From JBLMXQ01 sp050257855 (GTDB lineage Bacteria > Acidobacteriota > Vicinamibacteria > Vicinamibacterales > CAVVIG01): DNA of 64,000 bases. Location of the stretch: positions 1-64,000 of the forward strand of contig JBLMXQ010000093.1 in the NCBI GenBank assembly GCA_050257855.1, in the 5' to 3' direction. Below are positions 52,333 through 60,378 of the stretch, piece after piece. The stretch's first letter is position 1, and each line of letters begins with the position of its first letter. Made by a program: the position numbers and the translations under genes. The notes below the pieces were generated by a model. The model saw only the letters and a program-made list of their open reading frames with translations, was not told where the DNA came from and made no database searches.

Positions 52333-53877
52333 TCAGGGCCGCGCGGGCATTCGCTCGTCCAGGAACGCCCGCACGACGAGACGGATGTCCTGGTGCCGGC
52401 CGTCGACCGCGTAGTTCATCGCCTGCATGTCGCCGGCGCTGACGCGCCCGGCGAGCGATTGGATCGCGCGCTTGACTTGAGGGTATTCGAGCAGCGTCTC
52501 GGACCGCGCGATCGGCACGGCGTCGTAGGGCGGAAAGAAATGCCGGTTGTCCTGCAGCCTGGCCAGATCCAGCGCCTTGATCAGGCCGGCGGTCGCGTCG
52601 CCGGCGATCACGTCCACCTGCCGGTCGGCGAGCGCCCGGTAGGTGAGCATGAGGTCCATCGCCCGCGGCGGCGCCGCGAAGCGGAGCCCGTACGCGTTTG
52701 CCAGGCCCGGGTAGCCGTCAGGCCGCTGCAGGAACTCGTAGCCGAACCCGGCCCGCCATCCGGGCGCGACTCGCGCCAGATCCTCGATGGTCCGCAGGCC
52801 GAGTCGCCGCGCGTCGTCCGAGCGCACGAGAATCGCGAACGTGTCGTCGAACCCGAGCGGCGGGAGCAGCGTGCGGCCGGTCCGGGCGTAGAGGCCGCGC
52901 AGCGTCGGGAGGACGGTGCCCGGGTCGGACGGGATGGGCCGATCGAAGACCGCCGACAGCGCGGTGCCCGTGTACTCGACGTAGACATCGACGTCGCCCG
53001 TCAGCAGCGCGCGGTCGCAGATCAGCGTGCCGCCCAGGTTCAGCCGGCGCTCGACCGTCAATCCGGTTTCGCGCTCGATCGTCTGCGCGACGAGCTCGCC
53101 GAGCACGAGCTGCTCCGTGAAGTTCTTCGAGCCCACCACAATCGCCGCGCGTGACCCGCGCGCGGCGACGCCGGCGGAGACGACCATGGCCGCCGCGACC
53201 AGCATCGCGACGACGACGGCTCCCCGCCGGCTCCGAGCGCGCCGGCGGGCAGAGAGCTGCCGCTCGGTCCACAGCAGGAAGACATCGACCGCGAGCGCGA
53301 GCAGCGCGGCCGGGATCGCGCCGGCCAGGATGACGGTGCTGTCGACCATCGACAGGCCGCGGTAGATGTACTCGCCGAGTCCGCCCGCGCCGATCGCGGC
53401 GGCGATCGTCGCCGATCCCACACCGACGACCGCGGCCACGCGGATGCCGGCGACGATCGACGGGACGGCCAGCGGCAGCTCGACGCGGCGCAACAGCTGC
53501 CACGGCGTCATGCCCATCGCGATGCCGGCTTCGAGGACCGCGGGATCGATCCCGGTCAGGCCGGCGATCGTGGTCCGGATGATCGGCAGCAGGCCGTACA
53601 GGATCAACACGACGAGCGCCGCGCGCGCGCCGACACCGCCGACGAGCGGGACCGGCAGCAGGAAGCCGAACATCGCGAGGCTCGGGATGGTCTGCACGAT
53701 GTTGGCCGCGCCGACGAGCGGTGCGCTGAGCCGCGGCCGGCGCGCGGCGAAGATGCCGAGCGGCACGCCGGCCGCAATCGCCACGAGCGTGGATGCCGCG
53801 ACGAGCAGCACGTGCTGGCCGAAGAGCGTCGCCAGCTCGGTACGATGCGACGACCAGAAGGCGAGGAGGCTAGACAC
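52333..53877 (-). CDS. Osmoprotectant-type ABC importer: permease fused to substrate-binding domain
   Basis: 514 residues. Residues about 10-210 are an OpuB/OpuC-type permease (NIVQTIPSLAMFGFLLP, then the coupling helix AGIAMGMTPWQLLRRVELPLAVPSIVAGIR). A membrane helix at about 225-245 precedes an OpuAC/OsmX-like binding domain (IVVGSKNFTEQLVLGELVAQTIE, GDVDVYVEYTGTAL). Fusions of this type import quaternary amines, choline-like compounds or ergothioneine. The ligand-cage aromatic residues cannot be judged without structure. The start is GTG 53877, overlapping the ATPase stop by 8 bp. Confidence 0.9.
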   Translation of the reverse strand: MSSLLAFWSSHRTELATLFGQHVLLVAASTLVAIAAGVPLGIFAARRPRLSAPLVGAANIVQTIPSLAMFGFLLPVPLVGGVGARAALVVLILYGLLPIIRTTIAGLTGIDPAVLEAGIAMGMTPWQLLRRVELPLAVPSIVAGIRVAAVVGVGSATIAAAIGAGGLGEYIYRGLSMVDSTVILAGAIPAALLALAVDVFLLWTERQLSARRRARSRRGAVVVAMLVAAAMVVSAGVAARGSRAAIVVGSKNFTEQLVLGELVAQTIERETGLTVERRLNLGGTLICDRALLTGDVDVYVEYTGTALSAVFDRPIPSDPGTVLPTLRGLYARTGRTLLPPLGFDDTFAILVRSDDARRLGLRTIEDLARVAPGWRAGFGYEFLQRPDGYPGLANAYGLRFAAPPRAMDLMLTYRALADRQVDVIAGDATAGLIKALDLARLQDNRHFFPPYDAVPIARSETLLEYPQVKRAIQSLAGRVSAGDMQAMNYAVDGRHQDIRLVVRAFLDERMPARP

Positions 53878-54622
53878 GTGTCGGCACCCGCGGCACCGCG
53901 TCGAGCAGCCGCCGGACTCGTCGATCGGCGGACCCGGCAATCCGTTCGGGCGCGTCGCACGCGACGAGCTGTCCCTGCTCGATGACCCCGATGCGAGTTG
54001 CGAGAGCGAACGCCTCGCCCATGTCGTGCGTGACGATGATGACGGTCTTGCGCAGGCGCCCTTGAATGCGACGGAACTCGCCGTGCAGCTCGGCGCGCGT
54101 GACCGGATCGAGCGCGCCGAACGGCTCGTCCATGAGCAGGATCGGCGGATCCGCCGCGAGCGCCCGCGCCACGCCCGCCCGCTGGCGCTCGCCACCCGAG
54201 AGCTCGTCCGGCCAGCGCCGTCCGTACACCTCTGGTTCGAGGCCGATGAGCTCGAGCAGGTCGCGAACGCGCGCCCGCGTCCGCTCGTCCGGCCAGCGCT
54301 CCAGGCGCGGGACGACCGCGATGTTGTCGGCCACGGTCATGTGCGGGAAGAGCCCGACTTCCTGGAGGACGTAGCCGACCCGGCGTCGCAGCGCAATCGG
54401 GTCCCACGCGCGTGTGTCGCGTCCCTCGACGAGCACGCACCCTTCGTCGGGTACCAGCAGCCGGTTGACGAGCTTCAGCGCCGTGCTCTTGCCCGCGCCG
54501 CTGCGGCCGACGAGGGCGAGGACCTCCCCCGGCTCGACCGTCAGATCCATCCGGTCGAGCACTCGCGGGCCGCCCGGACGCGCGAAGCTCACCGACCGGA
54601 ATGCGATGAAAGCGCCGGGCAT
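53870..54622 (-). CDS. Osmoprotectant-type ABC importer ATPase
   Basis: 250 residues. Walker A GRSGAGKST, LQEVGLFPHMTVADNIAVVPRLERW (Q-loop region), signature ELSGGERQRAGVARALA, Walker B ILLMDEPFGALDPVTR and H-loop VTHDMGEAFALATR. The sequence is close to ProV/OpuCA but stops before the CBS-domain pair those proteins carry, so ionic-strength sensing by CBS is absent. It couples to the permease/binding-protein fusion encoded next. A GGTTCAC repeat separates it from the gene at 54660. Confidence 0.92.
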   Translation of the reverse strand: MPGAFIAFRSVSFARPGGPRVLDRMDLTVEPGEVLALVGRSGAGKSTALKLVNRLLVPDEGCVLVEGRDTRAWDPIALRRRVGYVLQEVGLFPHMTVADNIAVVPRLERWPDERTRARVRDLLELIGLEPEVYGRRWPDELSGGERQRAGVARALAADPPILLMDEPFGALDPVTRAELHGEFRRIQGRLRKTVIIVTHDMGEAFALATRIGVIEQGQLVACDAPERIAGSADRRVRRLLDAVPRVPTRV

Positions 54623-54626
54623 CTCA

Positions 54627-54659
54627 CGAGGTCAGAAGGTTCACGGGGTTCACGGGCTC
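54627..54659. repeat. GGTTCACGGGGTTCACGGG word repeat
   Basis: Short tandem GGTTCACG(G)GG words fill the 37-bp gap between the ABC ATPase start and the barrel gene stop. They match the words at 31330-31386 and 14771-14798. Confidence 0.65.
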
Positions 54660-55343
54660 TCAGAATCGCGCGAAGAGCGAGATGCCGGCGACCGGCGAGA
54701 GATGCGTGCGGCCGTCGAGCGCGATGCCCTTGGTTCGCGCGACGGCACGCACGTCGGCGCGCAGGCCGATCGCCTTCAGTCGCGCGCCGGGACGGGCGCG
54801 CAGCAGAAAACGGACGCCGCCGCCCGCCGAGTACGTCCGTCCGGTCGCGACGAGCGTCTGACCCTCGTGCAGCTGCCGGAGATACCCGGCGCCGGCCGCA
54901 AGGAACGGCACGCCACGAGCGCCCAGGCGCCACCGCGGGAGATCCGCCACGACGGCGCCGCCGACCGCGATCTGCGTGATCGGCTCGGTGGCCGTCACCG
55001 GCGCCGCCTGCTCGGCGTCCGCGGTGATGGACGTCTGCAGCTGCGCCTTCACGTACGACGCCTCGGCTTCCACTTCGAAGACCCGCGACAAACGGACACC
55101 GACGCGCGCCTCCGGGCCGACCGCGGATCCGAGCGTCGACGAAGTCGTGAACAGCGTGTACGGGGCGCCGGTGTTCGTCGTCTCGGTGGCGTCAGCCCTT
55201 CCGAAGCCCGCTCCTCCGTACCAGGTCGCGCCGCCGGCGATCTCGATCCGGCCCGGAACGGGATCGAGCGCCTGTGCGCGCGCAGGCGCCGCGTTCAACG
55301 CACACACCGCGATCGCGGCGGCGAGCCACGACCCGCGGCTCAC
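54660..55343 (-). CDS. Predicted outer-membrane beta-barrel protein
   Basis: 227 residues. A signal peptide (SWLAAAIAVCALNAAPARAQA) is followed by alternating amphipathic strands and a C-terminal phenylalanine (SPVAGISLFARF), the typical end of an outer-membrane barrel. RIEIAGGATWYGGAGFGRADATET at the start and RVGVRLSRVFEVEAEASYVKAQLQ in the middle fit an OmpA/OmpW-like eight-strand barrel. I do not recognise a functional family. GTG 55343 overlaps the matrixin stop by 4 bp, so it is translationally coupled to the protease. Confidence 0.75.
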   Translation of the reverse strand: MSRGSWLAAAIAVCALNAAPARAQALDPVPGRIEIAGGATWYGGAGFGRADATETTNTGAPYTLFTTSSTLGSAVGPEARVGVRLSRVFEVEAEASYVKAQLQTSITADAEQAAPVTATEPITQIAVGGAVVADLPRWRLGARGVPFLAAGAGYLRQLHEGQTLVATGRTYSAGGGVRFLLRARPGARLKAIGLRADVRAVARTKGIALDGRTHLSPVAGISLFARF

Positions 55344-56341
55344 TTCCCCGCCACCGCGATCTCGACCGTGCCGCTGTCGCCCCCGCGGGGCACGACCACC
55401 AGCCTGTCGTAGAACGTCACGCGGAAGTCCAGGTCCGGCGGCGGCCCGTTCGGATCGAAGAAGCTGTCGACATCGGCGTCGTCGAGCGGCTCGACGCGCA
55501 GCACGTGAGGGCCGGGCGAAAGCCCCGCGATCGAGAACCGCCCTTGCTGGTCCAGGCTGAAGTTGGCGACGAGGGCTCCGGTGGCCGGATCGAACGCGAC
55601 GATGTGCGCGCCGAACACGCCGGCGCCATCCTTCGTCACGCGGCCGGAAACGCTGCCGGTCTGCTGGTTGAACCCGCCGTCGGGATACAGATCGGAAATG
55701 CCGGCCACGTCGTCCGGGCGCAGCGTGCGATTGGAGATGTTTCCGGCCGGAAACGCGATCGGGAACATGACCGCCTCGTCGGCAATCACGCGCCTCCCGC
55801 CGTCCGGCCGCAGCTCCGTCTCGCCGAGCGCGGAGTGGCCGAGGCCGCTCAGGTGGCCGATCTCGTGCGTGGCGATCGTCTGAACGTCGTACTTGCCGGC
55901 TTCGCCGGCGGCCGCGGTCGACCACGGGTACGCCGCGTTGAAGAAGATATCCGACTCGACGATCTCGCCGGTCTCCGAGTCCACGAGAAAATCCGTGGAT
56001 GCCAGCACGCGATCGAGCTCCGGCCGATCGAGGAAGCCGAGCGTCGATCGTCCGTCGTCGTCGAGCGGCTGCGCGGCGGTGAATCCGTCGAACTGGTAGC
56101 CGATGGACGCCGTCGGCACGTCCTGCCAGGTGGCGAACGCGCGCTGGACGGCGGCGGCGAAATCCGAGGACGTGACGCCCGGCCCGCCGGCGTCGTTGAT
56201 CCAGTAGTGGACCGGCGTCGCCGCCCACTTCAGCGCGACCAGGCGCCCGTTGAACTCGAACCCGAACTTCAGGTACGCGAAGGCCGGCTTCGCGGCGCCC
56301 GCCACGAGCAGCACGGCGAGACCGACGGCCGCGCACCTCAC
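55340..56341 (-). CDS. Secreted matrixin-like (M10) metalloprotease with C-terminal carboxypeptidase-regulatory-like domain
   Basis: 333 residues. Signal peptide LAVLLVAGAAKPAFA. The zinc motif is ATHEIGHLSGLGHS (His159, Glu160, His163, His169) and a Met-turn candidate is DEAVMFPIAF. Typical matrixin features PVHYWINDAGGPGVTSSDFAAAVQRAFATWQDVPTASIGY lie at 43-82. A C-terminal Ig-like carboxypeptidase-regulatory domain begins at SGRVTKDGAGVFGAHIVAFD. Secreted or periplasmic proteolysis is expected; substrate unknown. The GTG start overlaps the upstream gene stop by 4 bp. Confidence 0.92.
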   Translation of the reverse strand: MRCAAVGLAVLLVAGAAKPAFAYLKFGFEFNGRLVALKWAATPVHYWINDAGGPGVTSSDFAAAVQRAFATWQDVPTASIGYQFDGFTAAQPLDDDGRSTLGFLDRPELDRVLASTDFLVDSETGEIVESDIFFNAAYPWSTAAAGEAGKYDVQTIATHEIGHLSGLGHSALGETELRPDGGRRVIADEAVMFPIAFPAGNISNRTLRPDDVAGISDLYPDGGFNQQTGSVSGRVTKDGAGVFGAHIVAFDPATGALVANFSLDQQGRFSIAGLSPGPHVLRVEPLDDADVDSFFDPNGPPPDLDFRVTFYDRLVVVPRGGDSGTVEIAVAGK

Positions 56342-56886
56342 GGCCGCGCCCCCGCGAGCACGCGGACGCGGCGCTCGAACGCTCCGAGCGGCATCGGACG
56401 CCGCTCCGGATCCCCGCGCACGATTCCGGTCGCCAGCCCGACCGATCGCAGCACCGCCGGGGGGCTGACGAGCCACCCGGATCCGTCTGGTGCCGGAATC
56501 AGCCGGAAGACGCCCTGGCCGAGCCCGAGCACGTACGGAATGCCCGGGCCCCGGGCGCCGAGAAACACGATGACGCGCTCGTCGGGTGCGAAGGTCGGCG
56601 CGCCGACGAAGATGCTGCGATAGCGGCCCATCTCGCCGCCCGGCACGAGGAACTCCACCGTGTCGCCGAGGGGCCCCTTCAGGTATTCGCGGACTTCGAG
56701 CGTGACGAGCGTCTCGATCGTATGGCGGCCCGGCGTCCATCGCGGCCGGACGTCGATGACACGGCCCACTGCGATGGTGCGCGCATCGCGCGCGATGTCG
56801 CCCAGAGTGGCTGGAATGAGGACCGTCGCCCGGCCGGGGCCGGCACCGAGCAACAGCAGTGCGCTCGCAAGCACCATTCGACGCAT
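56338..56886 (-). CDS. Secreted protein of unknown function preceding the matrixin
   Basis: 182 residues with a signal peptide (MVLASALLLLGAGPGRA). The conserved-looking stretch GDIARDARTIAVGRVIDVRPRWTPGRHTIETLVTLEVREYLKGP, then PGGEMGRYRSIFVGAPTFAPDERVIVFL, resembles a small beta-rich domain I have seen next to secreted matrixins; I cannot name it. Its stop is overlapped by the matrixin start (GTGA), so both proteins are made together. It could be a chaperone, inhibitor or adhesion partner of the protease, but that is inference. Confidence 0.7.
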   Translation of the reverse strand: MRRMVLASALLLLGAGPGRATVLIPATLGDIARDARTIAVGRVIDVRPRWTPGRHTIETLVTLEVREYLKGPLGDTVEFLVPGGEMGRYRSIFVGAPTFAPDERVIVFLGARGPGIPYVLGLGQGVFRLIPAPDGSGWLVSPPAVLRSVGLATGIVRGDPERRPMPLGAFERRVRVLAGARP

Positions 56887-56908
56887 CTGGCCGTCATCCT
56901 TTGCTCTG

Positions 56909-56932
56909 CGCGCGGGGCCCCACCCCCGCGCG
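56909..56932. terminator. GC-rich hairpin after lpxB (CCCCAC-loop family)
   Basis: A perfect 9-bp stem CGCGCGGGG / CCCCGCGCG with loop CCCCAC, 16 bases downstream of the lpxB stop and 22 bases before the next ATG. It has the same loop and CTTTGCTCT prefix as the hairpin at 4362-4385, but a different stem sequence that still pairs. Confidence 0.65.
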
Positions 56933-56947
56933 AATATCGCGGCCCGC

Positions 56948-58141
56948 TCACGCTCGCCGCGGTGATTCGGGACGACTGTCCGCGTGGGGTATGACTCCGT
57001 CCCGAGCGGATCCGATGACCTGCAGGATCGCCTCCGCCGCGCGGCGGCTGCCGCCCGGCCCTCCGAGCCGCTCGCGGACGCGGGCGTACCCCTCGCGGAT
57101 GTGCGCGATGCGGCTCCGATCCGTCAGCATCGACACCGCCTCGGCCGCGACCGCCCCCGGGGTGAATGCGTCCTGAATCAGCTCGGGCACGATCTTCTCC
57201 CCTGCGATCAGGTTCACCATCCCGAACGTGTCGACCGTGACGAGCGGCCGCCCGAGCCGATAGGTCAGCGGTGAGAGTCTATACACAATCACCATCGGCG
57301 TGTCGTGCAGCGCCGCCTGCACCGTCGCCGTGCCCGAGGCGGTGAGCGCGACGTCGGCCGACGCGAGCACCGTATCCGCATCGCCCTCGACAACGGCGAT
57401 CGGCGCCCCTTTCACCGCGCGAATCGGGTCGAACAGACGATCGTCGAGGTGCGGCGCGCGCGCGACGACGAACTGCGCGGCCGTGGCGTGCCCGCGGATT
57501 CGAAGGCATGCTGCGGCGAGGTCCGGCAGGATGCGCGACACCTCGTTCGCCCGGCTGCCGGGGAGCACCGCCACGGTCGGCGCCGCCGGATCGAGCCCCA
57601 ATCGCCCGAGGAAGGCGGCGCGCGGCTCCGCGGCACGCGCAAGATCGACCAGCGGGTGGCCCACGAACTGCACCGGGATCCCCGCCTCGCGGTAGATCGC
57701 CTCCTCGAACGGGAAGATCACGAGCACGCGGTCGGCGACTTCGCGGATCGTGTTCAGCCGGCCGCGGCGCCACGCCCAGATCTGGGGGCTGATGTAGTAG
57801 ACGACCGGAATGCCGAGGCGCTTGACGCGCCGCGCGAGCGGGAAGTTGAAATCCGGGAAGTCGATGACGACGAGCGCATCGGGACGCTCGGCGCGGGCCG
57901 CGGCCGTCACCTGCCGGATGGTGGCGAACGACTGCGGGATTTTCGCGATCGCCTCGGTCAGGCCGGTGACCGACAGGCCGCGATAGTCGGCAATCAGCCG
58001 GCCGCCGGCCGCGGCAAAGCGCGGGCCCCCGAGTCCCGCCACCGTGATGTACGGGTCGAGCGCCCGCAGTTCGCGCGTGAGGGCGGCCGCGTAGAGGTCG
58101 CCGGACGGTTCGCCGCACGAGAGCAGGAGGCGCGCGCTCAA
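56948..58141 (-). CDS. lpxB: Lipid-A-disaccharide synthase
   Basis: 397 residues. SCGEPSGDLYAAALTRELRAL (8-28) is the family signature. Also GLGGPRFAAAGGRLI, VVIDFPDFNFPLARRVKRLGIPVVYYISPQIWAWRRGR, LPGSRANEVSRILP and LTASGTATVQAALHDTPMVIVYR. It condenses UDP-diacyl-glucosamine with lipid X to the lipid A disaccharide at the inner membrane. The start is TTG 58141, overlapping the upstream M16 stop by 4 bp (TTGA). It is the last gene of the lpxD-led cluster; lpxA and fabZ are not in the window. Confidence 0.95.
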   Translation of the reverse strand: MSARLLLSCGEPSGDLYAAALTRELRALDPYITVAGLGGPRFAAAGGRLIADYRGLSVTGLTEAIAKIPQSFATIRQVTAAARAERPDALVVIDFPDFNFPLARRVKRLGIPVVYYISPQIWAWRRGRLNTIREVADRVLVIFPFEEAIYREAGIPVQFVGHPLVDLARAAEPRAAFLGRLGLDPAAPTVAVLPGSRANEVSRILPDLAAACLRIRGHATAAQFVVARAPHLDDRLFDPIRAVKGAPIAVVEGDADTVLASADVALTASGTATVQAALHDTPMVIVYRLSPLTYRLGRPLVTVDTFGMVNLIAGEKIVPELIQDAFTPGAVAAEAVSMLTDRSRIAHIREGYARVRERLGGPGGSRRAAEAILQVIGSARDGVIPHADSRPESPRRA

Positions 58142-60378
58142 GACGCGGGACGTTTGAACAGCGAGGCGGCGATCGGCGGATTGACCTGGATGTCGGTCAC
58201 CTTGCGCTCCAGGATCTGGCGTCCGCCGACCTGGACCGATGCGGTGAACGCCACCTCGACCCCGTCCACCGGACGGTAATCGCCGAAGTGCTCTTCGATG
58301 AGCGGCCTGCCGGGGCCGGCCGCGACGTAGGTCTGCCGGACGACGTATCCGGTCGCCGGGTCGATGTACATGACCATCGGATCGAAGGTCGGACCGGAGA
58401 GCTCGAGCGCGTGATACAGCGCACCGGACGGATCCTTGACGTCCGGCAGCGCGCGCGCCTTGAGCGTGCCGTCGTGCGCCGCGAGCAGCGCGGCGATCGT
58501 ATCGCGCTGGAACGTCGCCCTGATTTCGCCGGTCGCGGACTGCGGGACGTCGTGCAGCCCCATCGGATCCTTGACCCAGGCGTGCTCGCCGTCGTATCCC
58601 TGCACGATGGTCGTCGACGGCAGCTTCGTCTCGACGCGCACGTGGTCCGGGTACTGGAGCCAGGTGGTCACCTGCGCCTCCACGCTCCCGCCGGTCGGCG
58701 TCGTCATCGTGCCGGTCGTGACCGCCTTGATGCCGCGGATGCCGCGCAGGGTCGCCAGGCCGCCTTTTGCGGCGATCGCCCGATCGAGCAGCGCCGTCGC
58801 GTCCCCGCCTTCCCGCGGCGCGACCGGCGTGCCGGTCGACTGCTGCGACGCGTGCTGGTAGGCCGCCGTCCGATCCATGAGAAGTCTCAGGCTCGCCGAG
58901 GCGGCCCCGCCCGCACCGTGCGCCACCTTCGGCACCCGGAAGTCGGCGGAGGTGAGGTCGAGATCCTTCAGCTCCACGGTCTCGAACCGGCCGAAGCCGG
59001 CGCCCTTCAGGTCGGGCTCGAATGCGGCGGCGTTGCCGACCAGCACCACGGACAGCCGATCCGGTTTCAGGTAGACGCGGGCGACCCGCTCGATGTCGTC
59101 CGGCGTGACGACGTTCACACGGTCGCGGAAGGTCTGGAGTTCCTGGACCGGCAGATCGTAGAAGACGACGTTGAGCACCTGGAGGGCGATCTGATCGGGC
59201 GTCTCGATGGTCAGCGGGAAGCTGCCGGTCATGTACGCCTTGGCGTCTTCGAGTTCCCGATTGCTGACGCGCTCGCGCTGCAGGCGCCAGAACTCGTTGA
59301 CGATGAGTCGAAGCACCTCCGCGGTGGCCGCCGATCGCGTGTTGGTCTGTGCCTCGAAGTCGCCGCTCTCCTTGAGCGTGTCCATGTCGGCTTCGGCGCC
59401 GTACGTCAGGCCACGCTCGGTGCGCAGCACCTGGTGCAGCCGGTTCGCGCCCTCCCCGCCGAGGATCCGGATCGCCAGGTTCAGCGCCATGTAGTCGGGG
59501 CTGTTGCGCGGCACGCCCAGATTGCCCACGCGCACCTCGGTCTGCACCGCGTCGGGCTTGTCGACCACGATCACGCGGCGCGTCGGGTCGGGCGGCGCGA
59601 TGTAGGTCTGCTTCGGAATCGGGTGCGCCGCCCAGTCGCCGAACACCGCGGTCGCCTCGTCGAAGGCTTCCTGCGCGGTGACGTCGCCCACGATCGCGAG
59701 GATCGCGTTGTTCGGCGCGAAATACGCGTCGTGAAACGCCACGAGGTCGTCGCGGGCAATCGCCGCGATCGTCTCGCGGGTGCCGGTGTCCGGCAGGCCG
59801 TAGGGATGAAATCCGTAGACCAGCCGATCGAACACCGCGTTGGCCACCCAGCTCGGATCCTGGTCGCTCACTTCCATGCCCGACAGCATCTGCGCGCGCT
59901 GCCGGTCGATCTCGGCCGGCGCGAACGCCGGGTGGCGCGTCATGTCGGACAGCATCCGCATCCCCAGGTCGAAGCTGTCCTTCATCACGATCATGTTCAG
60001 AAAGCTGAGGTCGGTCCCCGCGCCGGTCTCCTCGGCGCCGCCGATGAAATCGATCGTGTCGGCGATCGCCTGCGCCGACTTCGTCGTCGTGCCCTGATCG
60101 AGCAGCGACGCCGCGAGGTGGGCGACGCCGAGTTTCGCTTTCGGATCCGACGCGCTGCCGGCCCGAATCAGCAGCCGCATGCTGACGGCCGGCTCTTCGT
60201 GCTGCAGCACGACGACGACCTGCAGGCCGTTCGGCAGCTTGCGAATCTCGTACGGCGGAAACTTGACGTCGTGGGTCGGCAGCGGGCCGGGCGGCCCCTC
60301 GGACGGCCAGGACGAGGTCTGCGCCGAGGCCGCGGCGCCGCACAGCGAGAGCGCGAGGACGAGTGCGAGGCGCCTCAT
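58138..60378 (-). CDS. Secreted M16-family (PqqL/insulinase-like) protein, catalytically degenerate, with C-terminal LolA-like domain
   Basis: 746 residues with a signal peptide (LALVLALSLCGAAASAQ). Two M16 half-domains span about 45-460. The inverted zinc motif HxxEH is HLAAS (87-91), so the glutamate and second histidine are missing and the subunit is probably inactive. Residues about 480-740 (ALLDRAIAAKGGLATLRGIRGIKAVTTGTMTT ... DPATGYVVRQTYVAAGPGRPLIEEHFGDYRPVDGVEVAF) resemble outer-membrane lipoprotein-sorting/LolA-like beta proteins. ATG 60378 overlaps the catalytic partner stop (ATGA). Confidence 0.9.
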   Translation of the reverse strand: MRRLALVLALSLCGAAASAQTSSWPSEGPPGPLPTHDVKFPPYEIRKLPNGLQVVVVLQHEEPAVSMRLLIRAGSASDPKAKLGVAHLAASLLDQGTTTKSAQAIADTIDFIGGAEETGAGTDLSFLNMIVMKDSFDLGMRMLSDMTRHPAFAPAEIDRQRAQMLSGMEVSDQDPSWVANAVFDRLVYGFHPYGLPDTGTRETIAAIARDDLVAFHDAYFAPNNAILAIVGDVTAQEAFDEATAVFGDWAAHPIPKQTYIAPPDPTRRVIVVDKPDAVQTEVRVGNLGVPRNSPDYMALNLAIRILGGEGANRLHQVLRTERGLTYGAEADMDTLKESGDFEAQTNTRSAATAEVLRLIVNEFWRLQRERVSNRELEDAKAYMTGSFPLTIETPDQIALQVLNVVFYDLPVQELQTFRDRVNVVTPDDIERVARVYLKPDRLSVVLVGNAAAFEPDLKGAGFGRFETVELKDLDLTSADFRVPKVAHGAGGAASASLRLLMDRTAAYQHASQQSTGTPVAPREGGDATALLDRAIAAKGGLATLRGIRGIKAVTTGTMTTPTGGSVEAQVTTWLQYPDHVRVETKLPSTTIVQGYDGEHAWVKDPMGLHDVPQSATGEIRATFQRDTIAALLAAHDGTLKARALPDVKDPSGALYHALELSGPTFDPMVMYIDPATGYVVRQTYVAAGPGRPLIEEHFGDYRPVDGVEVAFTASVQVGGRQILERKVTDIQVNPPIAASLFKRPAS

